Assembly (NCBI GenBank): GCA_964017065.1
Contig: OZ024788.1
Coordinates: 8,969,761 to 9,033,760 of the forward strand
From: Haliclona indistincta
Lineage: Eukaryota > Porifera > Demospongiae > Haplosclerida > Chalinidae
Reading direction: 5' to 3'
DNA length: 64,000 nucleotides
The position numbers were made by a program, and so were the translations under genes. Positions within the stretch are counted from its first letter, which is position 1. Each line of letters starts with the position of its first letter. Under the pieces are notes generated by a model. That model had not been told where the DNA came from and did no database searches. It worked only from the letters and a program-made list of their open reading frames with translations. Shown one piece after another: positions 1-15,948 of this stretch.

Positions 1-245
1 ATAGGTACACATAGCACGTTGACACTCCTTTACAGCTCAAAATTTAACCATGTTAAAATTACCACTTTATTCTACTGTTATATTATAAATAATCTTTTTA
101 AAGCATTGGTCCAACATGATGACTATAATGTCTATGGAAGGACAACTACTCATGATACTATAGTATCAGCACTGGTAAGAGAGAAAAAAACTATTTTGCT
201 AAGATTATAATAGTGGGCAAAAAATGGAATCCGCCTATAAAATCA

Positions 246-445
246 TCAAACTTTTCTAAATAATTTGCAGCATGATATACATGTGTACTCTTCATACCAT
301 CCTCTGTCGTCAGATATCATCTTTGGAGCAGTGCTACTCAATTCCATCATCAGCTCAGGATCCAGGTTCCCGTTCACTTCTAACCCGGGACGTGATCCAT
401 AGAATATGTCCACTGTACTGTACTGGAGCTTTGGTTGAATAGAGT
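246..445 (-). CDS. Candidate exon of an unidentified gene
   Basis: An open minus-strand stretch begins after a polypyrimidine/CAG acceptor-like site near 445 and encodes about 60 residues with an ordinary soluble composition, including LEVNGNLDPEL and MISDDRGWYEEY. I do not recognise the family. It lies downstream of the NEMF-like copy on the same strand and could be a further exon of that transcription unit or of a neighbour. Two smaller candidate exons sit between them: near 1310, with KGRSSNYSASSAAKK followed by a GTATGA donor, and near 1090-1135, with TEWISKLKDLVSAH after a CAG acceptor. Nothing in them matches the NFACT-C end expected of NEMF. Treat as unproven coding sequence. Confidence 0.25.
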
Positions 446-1380
446 CTGAGATAACAAACAAACACACCAGAGTATGAGAACTACATGTGGCTACTTACAC
501 CACCTCAACCTATAAACCATATGCAGTGAATCACAAACACAGATGACACTACAGAGAATGGTTGACACTGCAGTTTGTATTGAACTGAGTAAGCTAGTGA
601 CTATAGTCAATAAAACAACATATGAATAACATATTGAGCTTAGGGCTCCAGAAAAATAAAATCAATGTCTATGGTAACTTTCGTGAGGTTAAAATTTTTG
701 TTCTTTTTGTTGCACTGGTCTACAAGAACGAAATAACTTTGTACTTATGAAAATTTAGTAAACATGTAGCACTTTGAGAGAGCTAGCAATGGGAACACTG
801 CTACCAATCCAGAGGGAGTTATATCTGGGATTATGTCAAGAAAAAGCATCCAGGTGTGGTTTACTTGGGTGAACAAGAACGAAATTTAACTCACGAAATT
901 CAGCCTTCCGTGTCCAAAACGAACATTCAACCTCACGAAATGATATAGCAGCTATACGGTATCCATTACTAATAATAATGATACTGCTGTATAGGATACT
1001 GAATCACTAATAATGTTCTATATCTACTTCCATATATGTACGTACACACAAGAGATCATGGTACACACTATGTTTCATCACCTTCAGTGTGAGCTGATAC
1101 TAGATCCTTTAGCTTTGATATCCACTCGGTCTGTGAAATGTGAAACAATAGATTATACATTTTCGTCTACTTGCAAGTAATTCCTGAACCGTCACAAACT
1201 CCTTCCATAGCAAACTCTCTCACTTTCTTCTTAACACACTCACTCTCTCCCACTAGCTACTCTCTCATTCGATCATACCTTTTTAGCAGCACTGGAAGCA
1301 GAATAATTAGAGCTACGCCCCTTAATGACTAGTCTGAAGGTAAGAGAGAGGGGAGGGTGCTGATGCTGAGGATGCTGAGA

Positions 1381-1431
1381 GAAAGAGAGAGGGGAGGAGG
1401 AGAGGGAGGGAGGGAGGGAGGAAGGGAAAGA
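1381..1431. repeat. Purine-rich microsatellite (GGGA/GAGA)
   Basis: A GA- and GGGA-rich tract lies in intronic or intergenic DNA downstream of the NEMF-like copy. It generates overlapping serine/proline-rich shadow reading frames on the minus strand that are not believable genes. Confidence 0.8.
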
Positions 1432-1655
1432 GAGCGATAGAGACCACATGATCACAATTATGATAGCTTATAATATGTTGATTGTGACAAACCTCTTTTG
1501 TCCTTTTGTTCTTCTTCCAAGTCCTGTAAACACATCTTCTATGGTGCACACACAGGAACAGCAAACAAGAGAACATCATCAGAGAATGGTGAACCTGTTA
1601 GAATCCAACTACACAACAGGTATACACACAAACCATTAGGCTGAAGTGAACTAGC

Positions 1656-6017
<4,362 letters not shown>

Positions 6018-6059
6018 CTGACCAGAGAGAACAAATCATAAACATGCTAGCAAGCTCAT

Positions 6060-6160
6060 AAGGCATTGTAGCTACCAGAAGATGGTAGCAAGCTCAGCTG
6101 CTGGTTGCTGAGTGACGATGACTATCACTGGGAGAGATTGTCACTGGAGCTGGAGGAGAA
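6060..6160 (-). pseudogene. STAT exon fragment next to NEMF copy 1
   Basis: The minus strand reads [21 protein letters not shown], the end of the STAT DNA-binding domain running into the linker domain (family pattern SLPVVVISN...WASILWYN). It is cut off abruptly at the NEMF-like copy. The matching fragment in the second block (48180-47940) carries about 190 extra bases between two GGCATTGT repeats, so this copy probably lost them by microhomology-mediated deletion. No other STAT exon is visible beside it. Confidence 0.65.
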
Positions 6161-6825
6161 GGTACCATACATGAGTACATAGAGAGAATACTGTGATTAC
6201 TGAGATTACACTTAACAAACTCAAACAGTACTCATGCAGTCACATAAACTGCAGTACTATACTAAAAATACACATTCCAACAGATCTGACTTTACATACC
6301 TTATAAAATGTAATTCAGTTGACCTGATCCAATAGTCGAGAGAGTTCACCACTTATTGTACGAAAATTTCAAAGATTGCGCCATCTCTGGATACTTAATG
6401 AAAATTGATTCAAGAACGTTTTGTAGACATTGTGTAACAAAAGTTTCTACACAATGTTGCTGTCGACCCTAGTTCTGGTGCATGCAGTAAATGAAGGAGT
6501 ATCAATTGAAGCGTATTGCTGCTGAACAGTTGTTGTGAGGAAGGTGCAGTCAAACCATAAATTCTTCCATTATAAATCAAGATCAAGAAAGCAAGGAGGC
6601 ATAAGGAGAGTTTGTATTACAGTGCTAGTTTGTACAGCAAAACGATCTGGTCATTGTCGAAGTCAAGAGTTCGATGCACTCCTGTTACTGCATGTAACAA
6701 TTTTTGAGTATTAAACAAGAATTCCAGTCAGTTTTGAATAAAGATATGGCTCTACTAACTCATACATCAGCAACAATACTGATCAAATCATTACTCAAGA
6801 ACAAGCGAATCATTCCAGTACTGAC

Positions 6826-7040
6826 TTGATGAGAGATTCACCACTTCTCATACACATCGATAAAAAAAGTATCTCAATAATAACTGTCATCATCAGAGGA
6901 GAGTAGCTAAGCACAACTTTAAGAGGCACAGTTCTGTTGAGGCCACTGGCCAGTGCTATGAGTGATAGAGTATACCAAATGAATGAAGAAAGTGTGTCAT
7001 GGTGGTGCTACTGACAACAGTAGCTGTGGTGAAGAATCTG
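6826..7040 (-). pseudogene. Relic of an NLR leucine-rich-repeat tail
   Basis: This degraded stretch aligns by eye with the 3' end of the NLR copy at 49135-49470. Shared landmarks include the CACCACTTCTNNTACACATC end, the TTCTGTTGAGGCCACTGGCCAGTGCT region and the GTGTGTCATGGTGGTGCT region. It has many substitutions and deletions and no continuous frame. It indicates that an NLR once sat directly upstream of NEMF copy 1, as it still does in the 44-54 kb block. Confidence 0.65.
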
Positions 7041-7488
7041 TAGTATGTGTTAGCTTGCGAAATTGAGTGATTATGAAAGATTCTGTATTGGTTACTAGGT
7101 CAGCTATATAGTTATTTGTAGGATGATTAATTAATGTTGATGAAAAGCAAAGCAAAGAGGAACGTATGATCACTAAAATAACTTGGAACAGGGCCAGTTA
7201 GTCTATATTCTGGAGAAGGAAAGAGAGAGAAATGAATGAGAAAGTGGTTTAGAATACAGAGATGAGTAGTAAGACAATTTGTTAAGCATTTGAATAATCC
7301 TATTTAGTATAGCACAACAGGAATCATTAACAACTTCACCATTAACACAGAGGTTGCAAGAAACAAACAAATAAACGTTTCAATTCCATGCAATATGCCA
7401 GTAGTGCCTTAATTGAGCTTACCAGAGCCAGTATTTTTCATGTTACAAGCACAAAATTTCCTTTTAGAGAGACCTAAATTTCGTGATT

Positions 7489-8086
7489 TTAACTCTTTAG
7501 GGACTGAATTATTTTGACGAAAATTCGACTTGCTCTAAACTGACAGTTTGTCTTGCATTTTCTACAACATGCAGTACGTTAGCTGTTCCAAACTAGCACT
7601 GTTGTTTCCTGGTATGTCAAAGTTTACAACCATGTACTAAACTCTGAGTTGGCCACTCCCACTTCGGAACTGAAGCCGCTTAAGTGCTGCGACCTCGTCA
7701 TTTTTCAGCCAATTTTGGTCTTCGTTTAGCCTGATACAAAAACCTGGTGGTGTCCAGGTGAGCAAACAGCATAGTTTAGACCATATTCTATGCCCAAGTA
7801 TGCATTTCCGGGCATCCTGAAGCCTTAAAAATGCCAAAAGTGGCGAGGGGCTCCGCCCCTTCAAACCCCGGGTTAACGGGGGACACCCCCCTTTAAAATT
7901 CCCCCCATGCTGTACGTTTTAGTGGGGAGGGCGCGCCGAAAAACAGGTGGTTTTTTCAGGTAAAGTCATCTTTTGCAAATATACTTGATTTGACCTTTCT
8001 AGAGCACTTTTTGCACTCTTTATGACGTCTAGAGTAGGTGGAGTCGATTATGGCGGCTAAAGCCGCTATAGGCCTTAAAGGGTTAA
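7489..8086. mobile_element. TTAA-flanked short element, family C, copy 1
   Basis: A roughly 600-bp sequence starts TTAACTCTTTAGGG and ends CCTTAAAGGGTTAA, giving short inverted ends inside TTAA. It is nearly identical to 58573-59177 and more distantly related to 54051-54663. It contains a GGGGCTCCGCCCC stem-loop and the line GTTAACGGGGG...CCCCCTTTAAAATTCCCCCC. It encodes no transposase, so it is a MITE-type non-autonomous element mobilised in trans. TTAA targets are known for piggyBac and Kolobok elements. Confidence 0.8.
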
Positions 8087-8269
8087 TGAGAGCAATACAA
8101 AATTAAAACAGCTTTTATGAATTTAATCCGAATTTTACCACTCACGAAATACAAACAAAAAATACCAGCTCTTACAGCTAAGGAAATAGTTATAAGCTCA
8201 ATGAGTGTTTTTAGTTTGTCATGGTCATACTAAATTAAAGCAGTGATGTGTAATATTGTCATGCATACC

Positions 8270-11200
8270 CTAATTGCTGTTTGATAGTGACTCTGTGATG
8301 AGCTCAGCTAGTCCATCCAGTCCATCGGTCTCTCTCAGACAATATATCAAGTGTTGATATGTGCGAGGAGCTGCAGTACTTGCTAGCCATTGCTTGAGGA
8401 TGGCTCTTGTAATGCTCTTAACACCACTGTGGACATGATCCCTTTCGATCAGATCAACTGCTGTTCCATTCTCATCTTCTAGGAGACACATTCCGAACAA
8501 CTGATAATCTTTAGTAGAAATCACTTGAATGATGTTCAATGGTTTACCATCAGCTCCTTTCATTGTCATCAATTTTTTTAATGTAGGAGTGTCAGCTACA
8601 AGTGAATATACCAATAATATACTGCAGATCGGAAATGTTTGTAAATGTGCATTGTGTGTTATTATTCCATGTGCTTAAATTTCGTCGCTATAGGACGGAA
8701 AAGAAAATTTTCTAAAGCCAAAAAATTCAGATGGCAAGCTAATATCGGTACTGAGGTATATTTTACGGGTAATAATATACCAGGTAGCTACTAATAGACT
8801 AGACTTCGATATGAATACGGCAGTTGAACGCTCCTTCTCCTTATAGCTCCTGGTATCATCCAAATAAGGTCTTGACAAGGAGTAAAATGAACCCAGCATT
8901 TAGTCTCGAAATTCTCGCCTAGTCGCCTTTTAGATCGCAGCACTTGTGCAGGATAGTTATGATGAAGAGTAGCATACCCTACCAGTGGTAGACAGCAGAA
9001 AACCAATGATTCTAATGTTAGAAAGCGAGCAAGTTAGGATTTTGCCATAGCCCCATTTTCGTGGCCTCGATGTGCTAGCAATATAGCAGCATATAGCAGA
9101 AAGCTAAGGCAATGTTTGTTACAGTTCAAAGGTTTCTTAGAGGATACAGCCGTTAGTATACAGTAGCCAGCCTTTCCAAGGTATGTTGTAAGCGTTTTGG
9201 CTGATCGACTGAAGTTTTACAGCCTCGTGGTGCTGAATGCACCTGGAGTAAAGCTTAGCCTGCATTTCCGTCACAATAATTATGGACATAATAATTATCT
9301 TGACGAAATTAGAACCACATGACGAAATATTGGAAAAAGACCATTCTTTTTCTTATGGCAAACTTCAGAGAGCAGAATGTTCAGATATAAACATCTGCCT
9401 CAAGCTGTAAACATCTGCCTCAATAAATTGTACTGTTACATTGAAGCATAGAGTATGAGTAAAATTACCGCATTAAACTCAGTCATACTAATAGTGCTCA
9501 CAATTTGTTGTTCTTTGGTTTACTCTGTTTGTACTGGTAGAACTCATCATGCCTTGCAACTCTGTGCTGCTCACAGGTAAAGATACCTCACCTGTAATGA
9601 TAATGTATACATGTAGTAATGATACAATCATACTCAAATCTGGTATAGTTGTTAGTACAGTGTAGCCTGGCTAATCCGATCACCATAGCTGGGAGAAAGT
9701 AAAATTCACTGTATATTGGTTTACTCTGGTCTGTGACTACATTACTGACTCATGTGGTCGCTAGTTCAGGTTACACTGTACATGACAACAGAAACCTACT
9801 GTACCTACTGTGTAATAGTTTATATGCTCACCTAGCCATTTTAAATGTTGAGGTTCTAAATCATGGACATTTTCTGCAACCTTCTCGCACTCCACAATCT
9901 TTGACATATCATTGTATGTACATACATGGTGGTCATCACCTTCACTGCAGAAGCATGGAAAACAGTCGACTTTGGTGATGAAATCTTTTTGGATGTGGAG
10001 TTTTTCCTCAGTGAGACGTATCGAATCTAGAATGTATTTTCGAATACTTGCTTGTTCTTTTGAGAGCCTTTCAAGCTGACCAGAACATAAGTATAGTATC
10101 TCGAGCTGAAGGTGACGTTCGATCAAGCGGACTGTTCCACCTGGCTTATAACGCAGCATGATGTTAGTACGATATTGACAGTCATCACGTTTAGTGTAAA
10201 ACAGCTTTTCAAACTTCTCATTTGTGAGAAGAAAAACTACAATGGCAGGTAAATAGCCAACTGGGATAGGTAGATAAACTTGTTCAATTCCTTGCATTGA
10301 ACTTAACTTAATAATCCACGAGTCAGGGTGAAGGTGAGGCATAGTGGGATCAGGAGCAAGAGCACAAGGCATAAAGTATTCAGATGTTCCATCAATTGCG
10401 GCAACTATTTTTACATGCTCCAAAATGCAGAGAAAGAATTGTGGAGTAAGTATAGGTTCAGAGAAAGTAACACATTTTTTTAAGGTAGACAAACTGAATC
10501 GCCCTTGTTTCTTAAGTAATTTTTTTGTTCCACAATAAGGAACATCAAGAAATGAAATTTCAAGTAATCGAGAGATTTTGTTGAATACTGCTTTAGTGTC
10601 AATGATGACTGAATCTCTAAGATTAGGAGTATCATAATACATGAGTATATGAATGTCATGAAAGAACAGGATTGCTCGTTTGGTCTCACTTTCATCCATC
10701 CCAAGAGAACCTCCAATATGATAGCATTCCCTAAGTGCAAGAACAGATTTATTTTCTTCCTCTGCTATAGCAAGTAACCTAAGAAGAAACCCAAACCAAC
10801 AAAGCCTAACATCTACTTTCATTGTCACATCAGATGCGAGGAATAGTTGACGAAGTTTCTTTGCTGTCTCTGTTCGATCCTTCTTAGTCTCAGTGTCAAT
10901 AGTGATGGCATTGATTGGCAAGATGACCTTGTTATCCAGCTGTACTCGAAAAGACTCATATGGTTCAAGGACTTCTCTGAGGATAGACTCTTTTACTTCC
11001 AATGTTTCACTGCATTTATGTGCTTCATCAGCAAAAGTTCCAATAATTGTGAATTTACAATGGGTAGTTCCCATCATTGACTCATTTTCACAATCTGATC
11101 GTGCAAATGGTGGTTGAAAAGAAGATACTGCCTTGGCCAAGGTCTCCAATACCATTTGATTCGACAAATGTATGCTAAATTCATTGCACTCGGTTGATTT

Positions 11201-14200
11201 ACCATCACAAAAGTACGAAAACTCTGGTAATTTGCTCAAGGGCTCATTGAGCTTAACAGGAAATATCTGAAGGCAGCTGTTTTGAAGAAAGAGAGCAGCT
11301 GCATCTAAAAATGGTGGCTGGCCACCACAATCAGTCACCATCATCCAGTGAGAGTTAAATATTACATCAGAAATTCTAGATCTGTTGCTACGTAACTCTT
11401 CAAGCAATTGAGAAAACAAAGAGAAAGTATCAATAGAAGAATGATCAGTTTGCCCAACAACAGCTGAATCAGCAGGAATAGAAGAACGACCAGAATGGTC
11501 AACAGAAATTAAATTAGGTTCAGCATTCGACTGACTAGACGAGTGTGCAGGTGATAAAGGTACCTGATTATCAACAACATGAAATACATGTTCACTGCTG
11601 GTTAAAGGCTGACTGATTGCTTCCATAGCAGTAGTTGCTGTAGCAGCTTGATCATAGTCAATCTGAGCCTGACGAGCATTGTCAGAAGAATTCTCCTTTA
11701 TAGTTTTCTCCATTGCTCCACAAACCATTTCAAACAATTTATTTGTAGTAACATTCTCCCATTGTAACTCAGTTGCATCTTCATTTTCAATTAACATGTA
11801 GCGAGAGGGCGGATCAACACAACCTGTACTGTTCCTTTCAAGAGCAGGTGGTTTCCCCATGGCAAGATCTAGAATTGATGTCTTTCCTATGCCTGGATAG
11901 CCGTGGACACCAATGTTAGTCACTTCCATACTGACCTTAACTCTAAGTGAGTCTATGGCTTCATCAGAGTCAACATCATTTTCATCTGACACTGGCTCTG
12001 TGCAATACCACTTCTCGTACACAGAATAATCATATTTATACCACTCAACAACTATATCACCTCTGGAAAGTGGGCAGAAACTCAATAATCCCTCATAGCC
12101 ATTTTGTAACCATAGCTTCTTCACAGCACTACTGTTTATTCCATTTATTAACATTTGGAACAGATGCTTAGTAAAATTTATTGACCCAACAATAGCTAGC
12201 TCCTCCATTGTCCTGTTCTGTTCGAGACCACTAGTCAGTGCTTCGAGTGATGGAGTATCAATGTCACTATGAAAGAAGAGAAGGTGTGTTATCGTGGTGC
12301 TGCTGACAATAGCTGTGATGAGGAGGGTGCAGTCTGTAGACGGAATAGTGCAGTAATAGAGTGCTAGTTTGTGTAGTCTGCAGTGAGGAGACCGCAGGGA
12401 GTCGATGAGTGAGCTAATGGCTTCACTGTTGAATTTACACTGTTTAAGCATTATAGTGTGAAGATTGTTCTGCCGTGAGATAAAACGTGAATATGGTAAC
12501 ATGAAACTAGTTTCAACATTTTCAATCGAAAGTTTTTCAAGCAGTGAATAGCGATCAGGCACTTCATCAGCATTAGACTCTTTTTCACTGTCAACTGGAC
12601 TGTGCTGTACATATTTGTTAGCATCAACTAGTTTAATATCAGTTACGCATTTGATAAATGGTTGAAGCTGTGACAAAGCTTTCAAATTTTGAGACCAGGA
12701 TCCACTAATATCAACAGAGACTATCTTTCCTTCTCCACTACCATCGTGAGGTGCTAACGATAGACCCATGACAAGATGTTTACAGGACTCGGGGTTGACA
12801 GTAGCTATTTTTTCAACTCTCCAAGTGCTAGTGCTGTTGGCAATACAGTAACCAATGACAAACCAGTCTAGAGCAGAGCGACCACTAACAGAAATATACT
12901 TTCTACTAGTGACTAGAGTTGACTGAATGAGCTGTGGACACTGAGTCTCATACAACAAATGAAGCAATGACACATGAACTGATGAACCACAAAGACCAGC
13001 CTTAAGATGGTAAAGAGGGACACCACTGAGTTGTGTTCTTCCTGCTAGGAAGAGTGCTACTGGCCAATGAATGATGTTCTTTGTCTTTTTCCCGTAGTGC
13101 TGTAAGATGCTATTAAATGGGAAGAGATAATCTCGTGTTAGTAGCTGTGTTAGTTGCTCTGGGCTGTCACAATGCTGGGAGTAGTGCACTGCTGCAAGAT
13201 ATTCTTGCAATGTAAGATGTAGAAAGTTGTGCGATGATGATCTCCCAATACCTGCAGTCAGTTCCTCCTCACTCTGCATCAGACCAAGTGTCTCTGATGG
13301 TACATTGTCATCTTCTTCATCAAACACATACCGTTGCTTCTCTATTCCCTTTGCTGCTAGTGCAGTCACTGCTTTAAGCTGCTGCTTCACATCCTCTGGT
13401 AGATCACTCAAGACCCTAAATCTCCAGTCCATGTCCTTGTGTACAGGATGGTGTGTGAGGTATCGCAGTAACAGAGTATGGACAAGACCTGTGTATAGTT
13501 CAGTGAGGGTCTTTGGGGCAAACCCTTTGTTCCCAGTCTGCCAGTGGCTGCAGTAAAGGTCAGTCACTATGGCACATTGTAGAGGATTGAACATAAGAGA
13601 AGATGAGAATGGACGACAGGAAAGGTACTCCTTGAAATCTTCCACTAGTTCTGGGTTGTCTCCACAAGCTGAGTCGATGAATGCTTTGATATCACCCTCT
13701 GTGAACCCCAACACTTCTATGTGCTGGTCAATGGACTGCTGAAAGTTAGGATGGAGTGTTCTAGTGGCAAGTGGTCTACTGGTCACCATTAGTGTGGCCC
13801 GATAGAGTAGCTCTCTGCTCATCAGTAACTGAATCACAGAGCCAGATTCTTTTTGCTTGATGGTCAGCTCGTGATAGCCATCTAATATTAACAGCATGCC
13901 CTTGCCATTTTGTTCAACAAGTTCTTTCGCTACTTGATTACGTATCTCAGGGTCAGGATGGTACAAAAGGTCATTGATAGTTCGAGCTGTCCTCGTCCTC
14001 TGGTCTCTCAGCTTGATAATAACCACCACTCCCCACTCCTGCAGGATCTCTCCTCTGGCCCATTGCTTGCACAACTCAAACGCAAACGTAGTCTTACCAA
14101 CCCCAGGTGCCCCCTCAACAAGCACATTGTGGGCTGCCTCACCATTATCACACTTACAGACATCTAAAAAATTAATCGCTGTCTTCTTTTTCTGGATAGC

Positions 14201-14884
14201 ATTAATATGGCCTTGCAGTCTGTCCATGATCATTTTCTGTTTATCATTCTTTGTTTTAACACTCTTGTGGACTAGAGCTATGTTTATGAATTTTTTAGCT
14301 TTGAAGTATAATAAACTAGACTCTTTATCATAAATTGGGGTCTTACGAGAAATATACAGATCTTTAAGATATTTTACGTATCGTTGCATGCAAGGAGAAG
14401 CAGTGGTAGCAGGTGGTGGGGGAGGGGCTACTGAGGGTGAAGCAGCTGTACTGGTAGACTCGTATCCAGGATCTCGGTGAGGGCCTGCAGTGTGCAACAC
14501 TACTGTACTGGAGGGTACATGAAGAGTAGTGAGGGGAGAGGATGGTGCAGTGACTAGTCTAGGATGCTTAGGAGGAGGAAGACCATGAGAAGGTTGATCG
14601 TAATAAGAGGAAGAAAATCGTCTAAATGAAGAGGTTCTACTGGATGATGGTAGAGAGTGAGCGACATGAGATGGTGAGTGGTGGGGTTTATCAGCAAAGG
14701 TAACTATTTTAGGTCGTTGAGATGGAGGAGGACCATCAGGATTACTTGTATAAGCAAGGGGAAAACTCATTGCAGGTTCATCGGACAATGTGGCATCTAA
14801 TGATCGAAAGAAGTAGAAAAGAAATCTGTGATGCAAATGTAACGACTTCAATGTTTCTGACATATTCAGTGAGGTAATTTTCAT
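8270..14884 (-). CDS. NACHT-LRR-Roc-COR-Death protein
   Basis: A putative cytosolic pattern-recognition NLR with an added ROCO-type GTPase. Exon 1 is 14884-9832 (1684 codons plus one base) and exon 2 is 8595-8270, giving about 1792 residues. The ATG at 14884 directly follows an in-frame TAA. Domains: Ser/Pro-rich disordered head to ~170; the pre-NACHT segment (YLKDLYISRKTPIYDK); NACHT with Walker A GAPGVGKTT near 258, Walker B LLILDGYHEL near 333 and TSRP near 366; LRRs about 730-900; a Roc-like GTPase with P-loop GYPGIGKTS near 997 and DCGGQ near 1187, separated by an unusually long Ser/Thr-rich insert; GTFADE in the guanine-specificity position; a COR-like region about 1360-1560; and a Death domain in exon 2 (VDLIERDH, AILKQWL, APRTYQHLI, LAELITESL). 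The Walker B third acidic position is His here but Asp in the second copy. The exon junction is inferred from AG/GTGAGC and TTGTAG signals and matching phase. If unspliced, the protein would end at 9761 without the Death domain. Confidence 0.87.
8596..9831 (-). other. Intron linking COR to the Death-domain exon
   Basis: On the minus strand the donor reads CTAG/GTGAGC at 9832/9831 and the acceptor reads TTCACTTGTAG/CTGACAC at 8596/8595. The donor leaves one base (G) and the acceptor supplies CT, rebuilding an Ala codon (KWL-A-DTPTL) and keeping the Death domain in frame. The intron is 1236 bp and AT-rich. It contains a stretch near 8820-8870 that resembles repeat DNA at 24,700-24,820. Confidence 0.75.
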
Positions 14885-15300
14885 TTACTGTAAATCGGGA
14901 AATTTTTGCATAACAAAAATAATTTCGAGTGATAAATTTTGGGTTAAAATACTTTCGTGGGTCGACTTGCCCAATGAAAATATTTTAACATCTTAATTTT
15001 ATCAAAGTGTATGCAAGCGTACACAGCTTCTAGACAAGAGTGCATGACTGTTGCTGTTGACAGTGTACACAAGAGTGTAGGAGCCAACCGAATGAATGAA
15101 TTCTGCACATTTGTTCGCCAAACCAAGACGATCAGGCACTGGCGATTGCTGGAGTTGTTCCTGACAACAAAGTAGTAGGTCGCTTAGCATCGCTGGCTGA
15201 AAGACTGATATTTCAGCTGCAATCAAGCTCTTGAGCATAAACTTCCAATACAACTCTCAACTCACATGTTTATAAATTCTTGTTTTTAAAAATTTCATGT
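14885..15300. other. Upstream region of the NLR-Roc-COR gene
   Basis: This is AT-rich DNA 5' of the NLR start. It holds the presumed promoter, but I see no convincing TATA or initiator. A minus-strand open frame at 15253-15002 of 83 codons has no recognisable domain and no matching splice signals. Confidence 0.4.
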
Positions 15301-15948
15301 TTAAGGTGGCGGGTTACCTTTCGCCCATGCGTTTAGTATACCGTGATAATGACATCATCAAGTGGTGCAAATAATGATATTCACGTGTGCAAATAATGAT
15401 ATTCACGACAAAAGGGGTGGAGCTCACTGAGAAACAATACACGGCAATGGCAGAAATGAACTCGGATTTTTCCCACAAGATTTTGGAAGCTGTGTCGAGA
15501 GCTGCGTTCACTGACTAGTATCTACATGTACGTAAGTAACATTCGGAGTGAATGGTGGGGCCTTTTTCGAAAATTTGCTATTGTAGAAGCAACGCTGATG
15601 CCTCAAACGCAGGTCACTGGCGCACTCTTTCCTTTTAGCGACAGTAAAATCTTGATTCAAGAAAGATAGCGAGAAGACACTCCATCATTCACTCAAAGGT
15701 TGTATTTGCTTGAATATAAACCATTTTTCGTAGACTAGCTACGTCGCGTAATCTTGTGGGAAAAATAGCTGCTGTGTTACCTAGGATTGTGTCGACTCTG
15801 CTCTTTGCTTATTTCCTCAAGAGTCATTGGTTATGCGAGGACACTTACTACGATGCCTTATAGCGACTTTTGCTTATTTCTGTCAGAGTTCCAAGCGAAA
15901 ACAGTTTTTCTCATTAATATTCATAAATTTTGTAACCCGCCACCTTAA
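15301..15948. mobile_element. TTAA-flanked short element, family A, copy 1
   Basis: Flanking TTAA tetranucleotides enclose inverted ends GGTGGCGGGTTACC and GGTAACCCGCCACC (15305-15318 and its mirror ending 15944). The body has no transposase frame. A tandemly repeated GTGCAAATAATGATATTCACG motif lies near 15365-15405. The ends match the element at 17958-18630 except for one or two bases, so they belong to one family. Confidence 0.85.

Noticed and set aside
13227..13556. Plus-strand frame of 109 codons opposite the NACHT region
   Set aside because: It lies fully antisense to conserved NACHT coding sequence and is mirrored in the sister copy (52281-52601) only because the sense strand is conserved.
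15002..15253. 83-codon minus-strand frame upstream of the NLR gene, as a first exon
   Set aside because: The NLR start is preceded by an in-frame TAA and no donor in the right phase was found.
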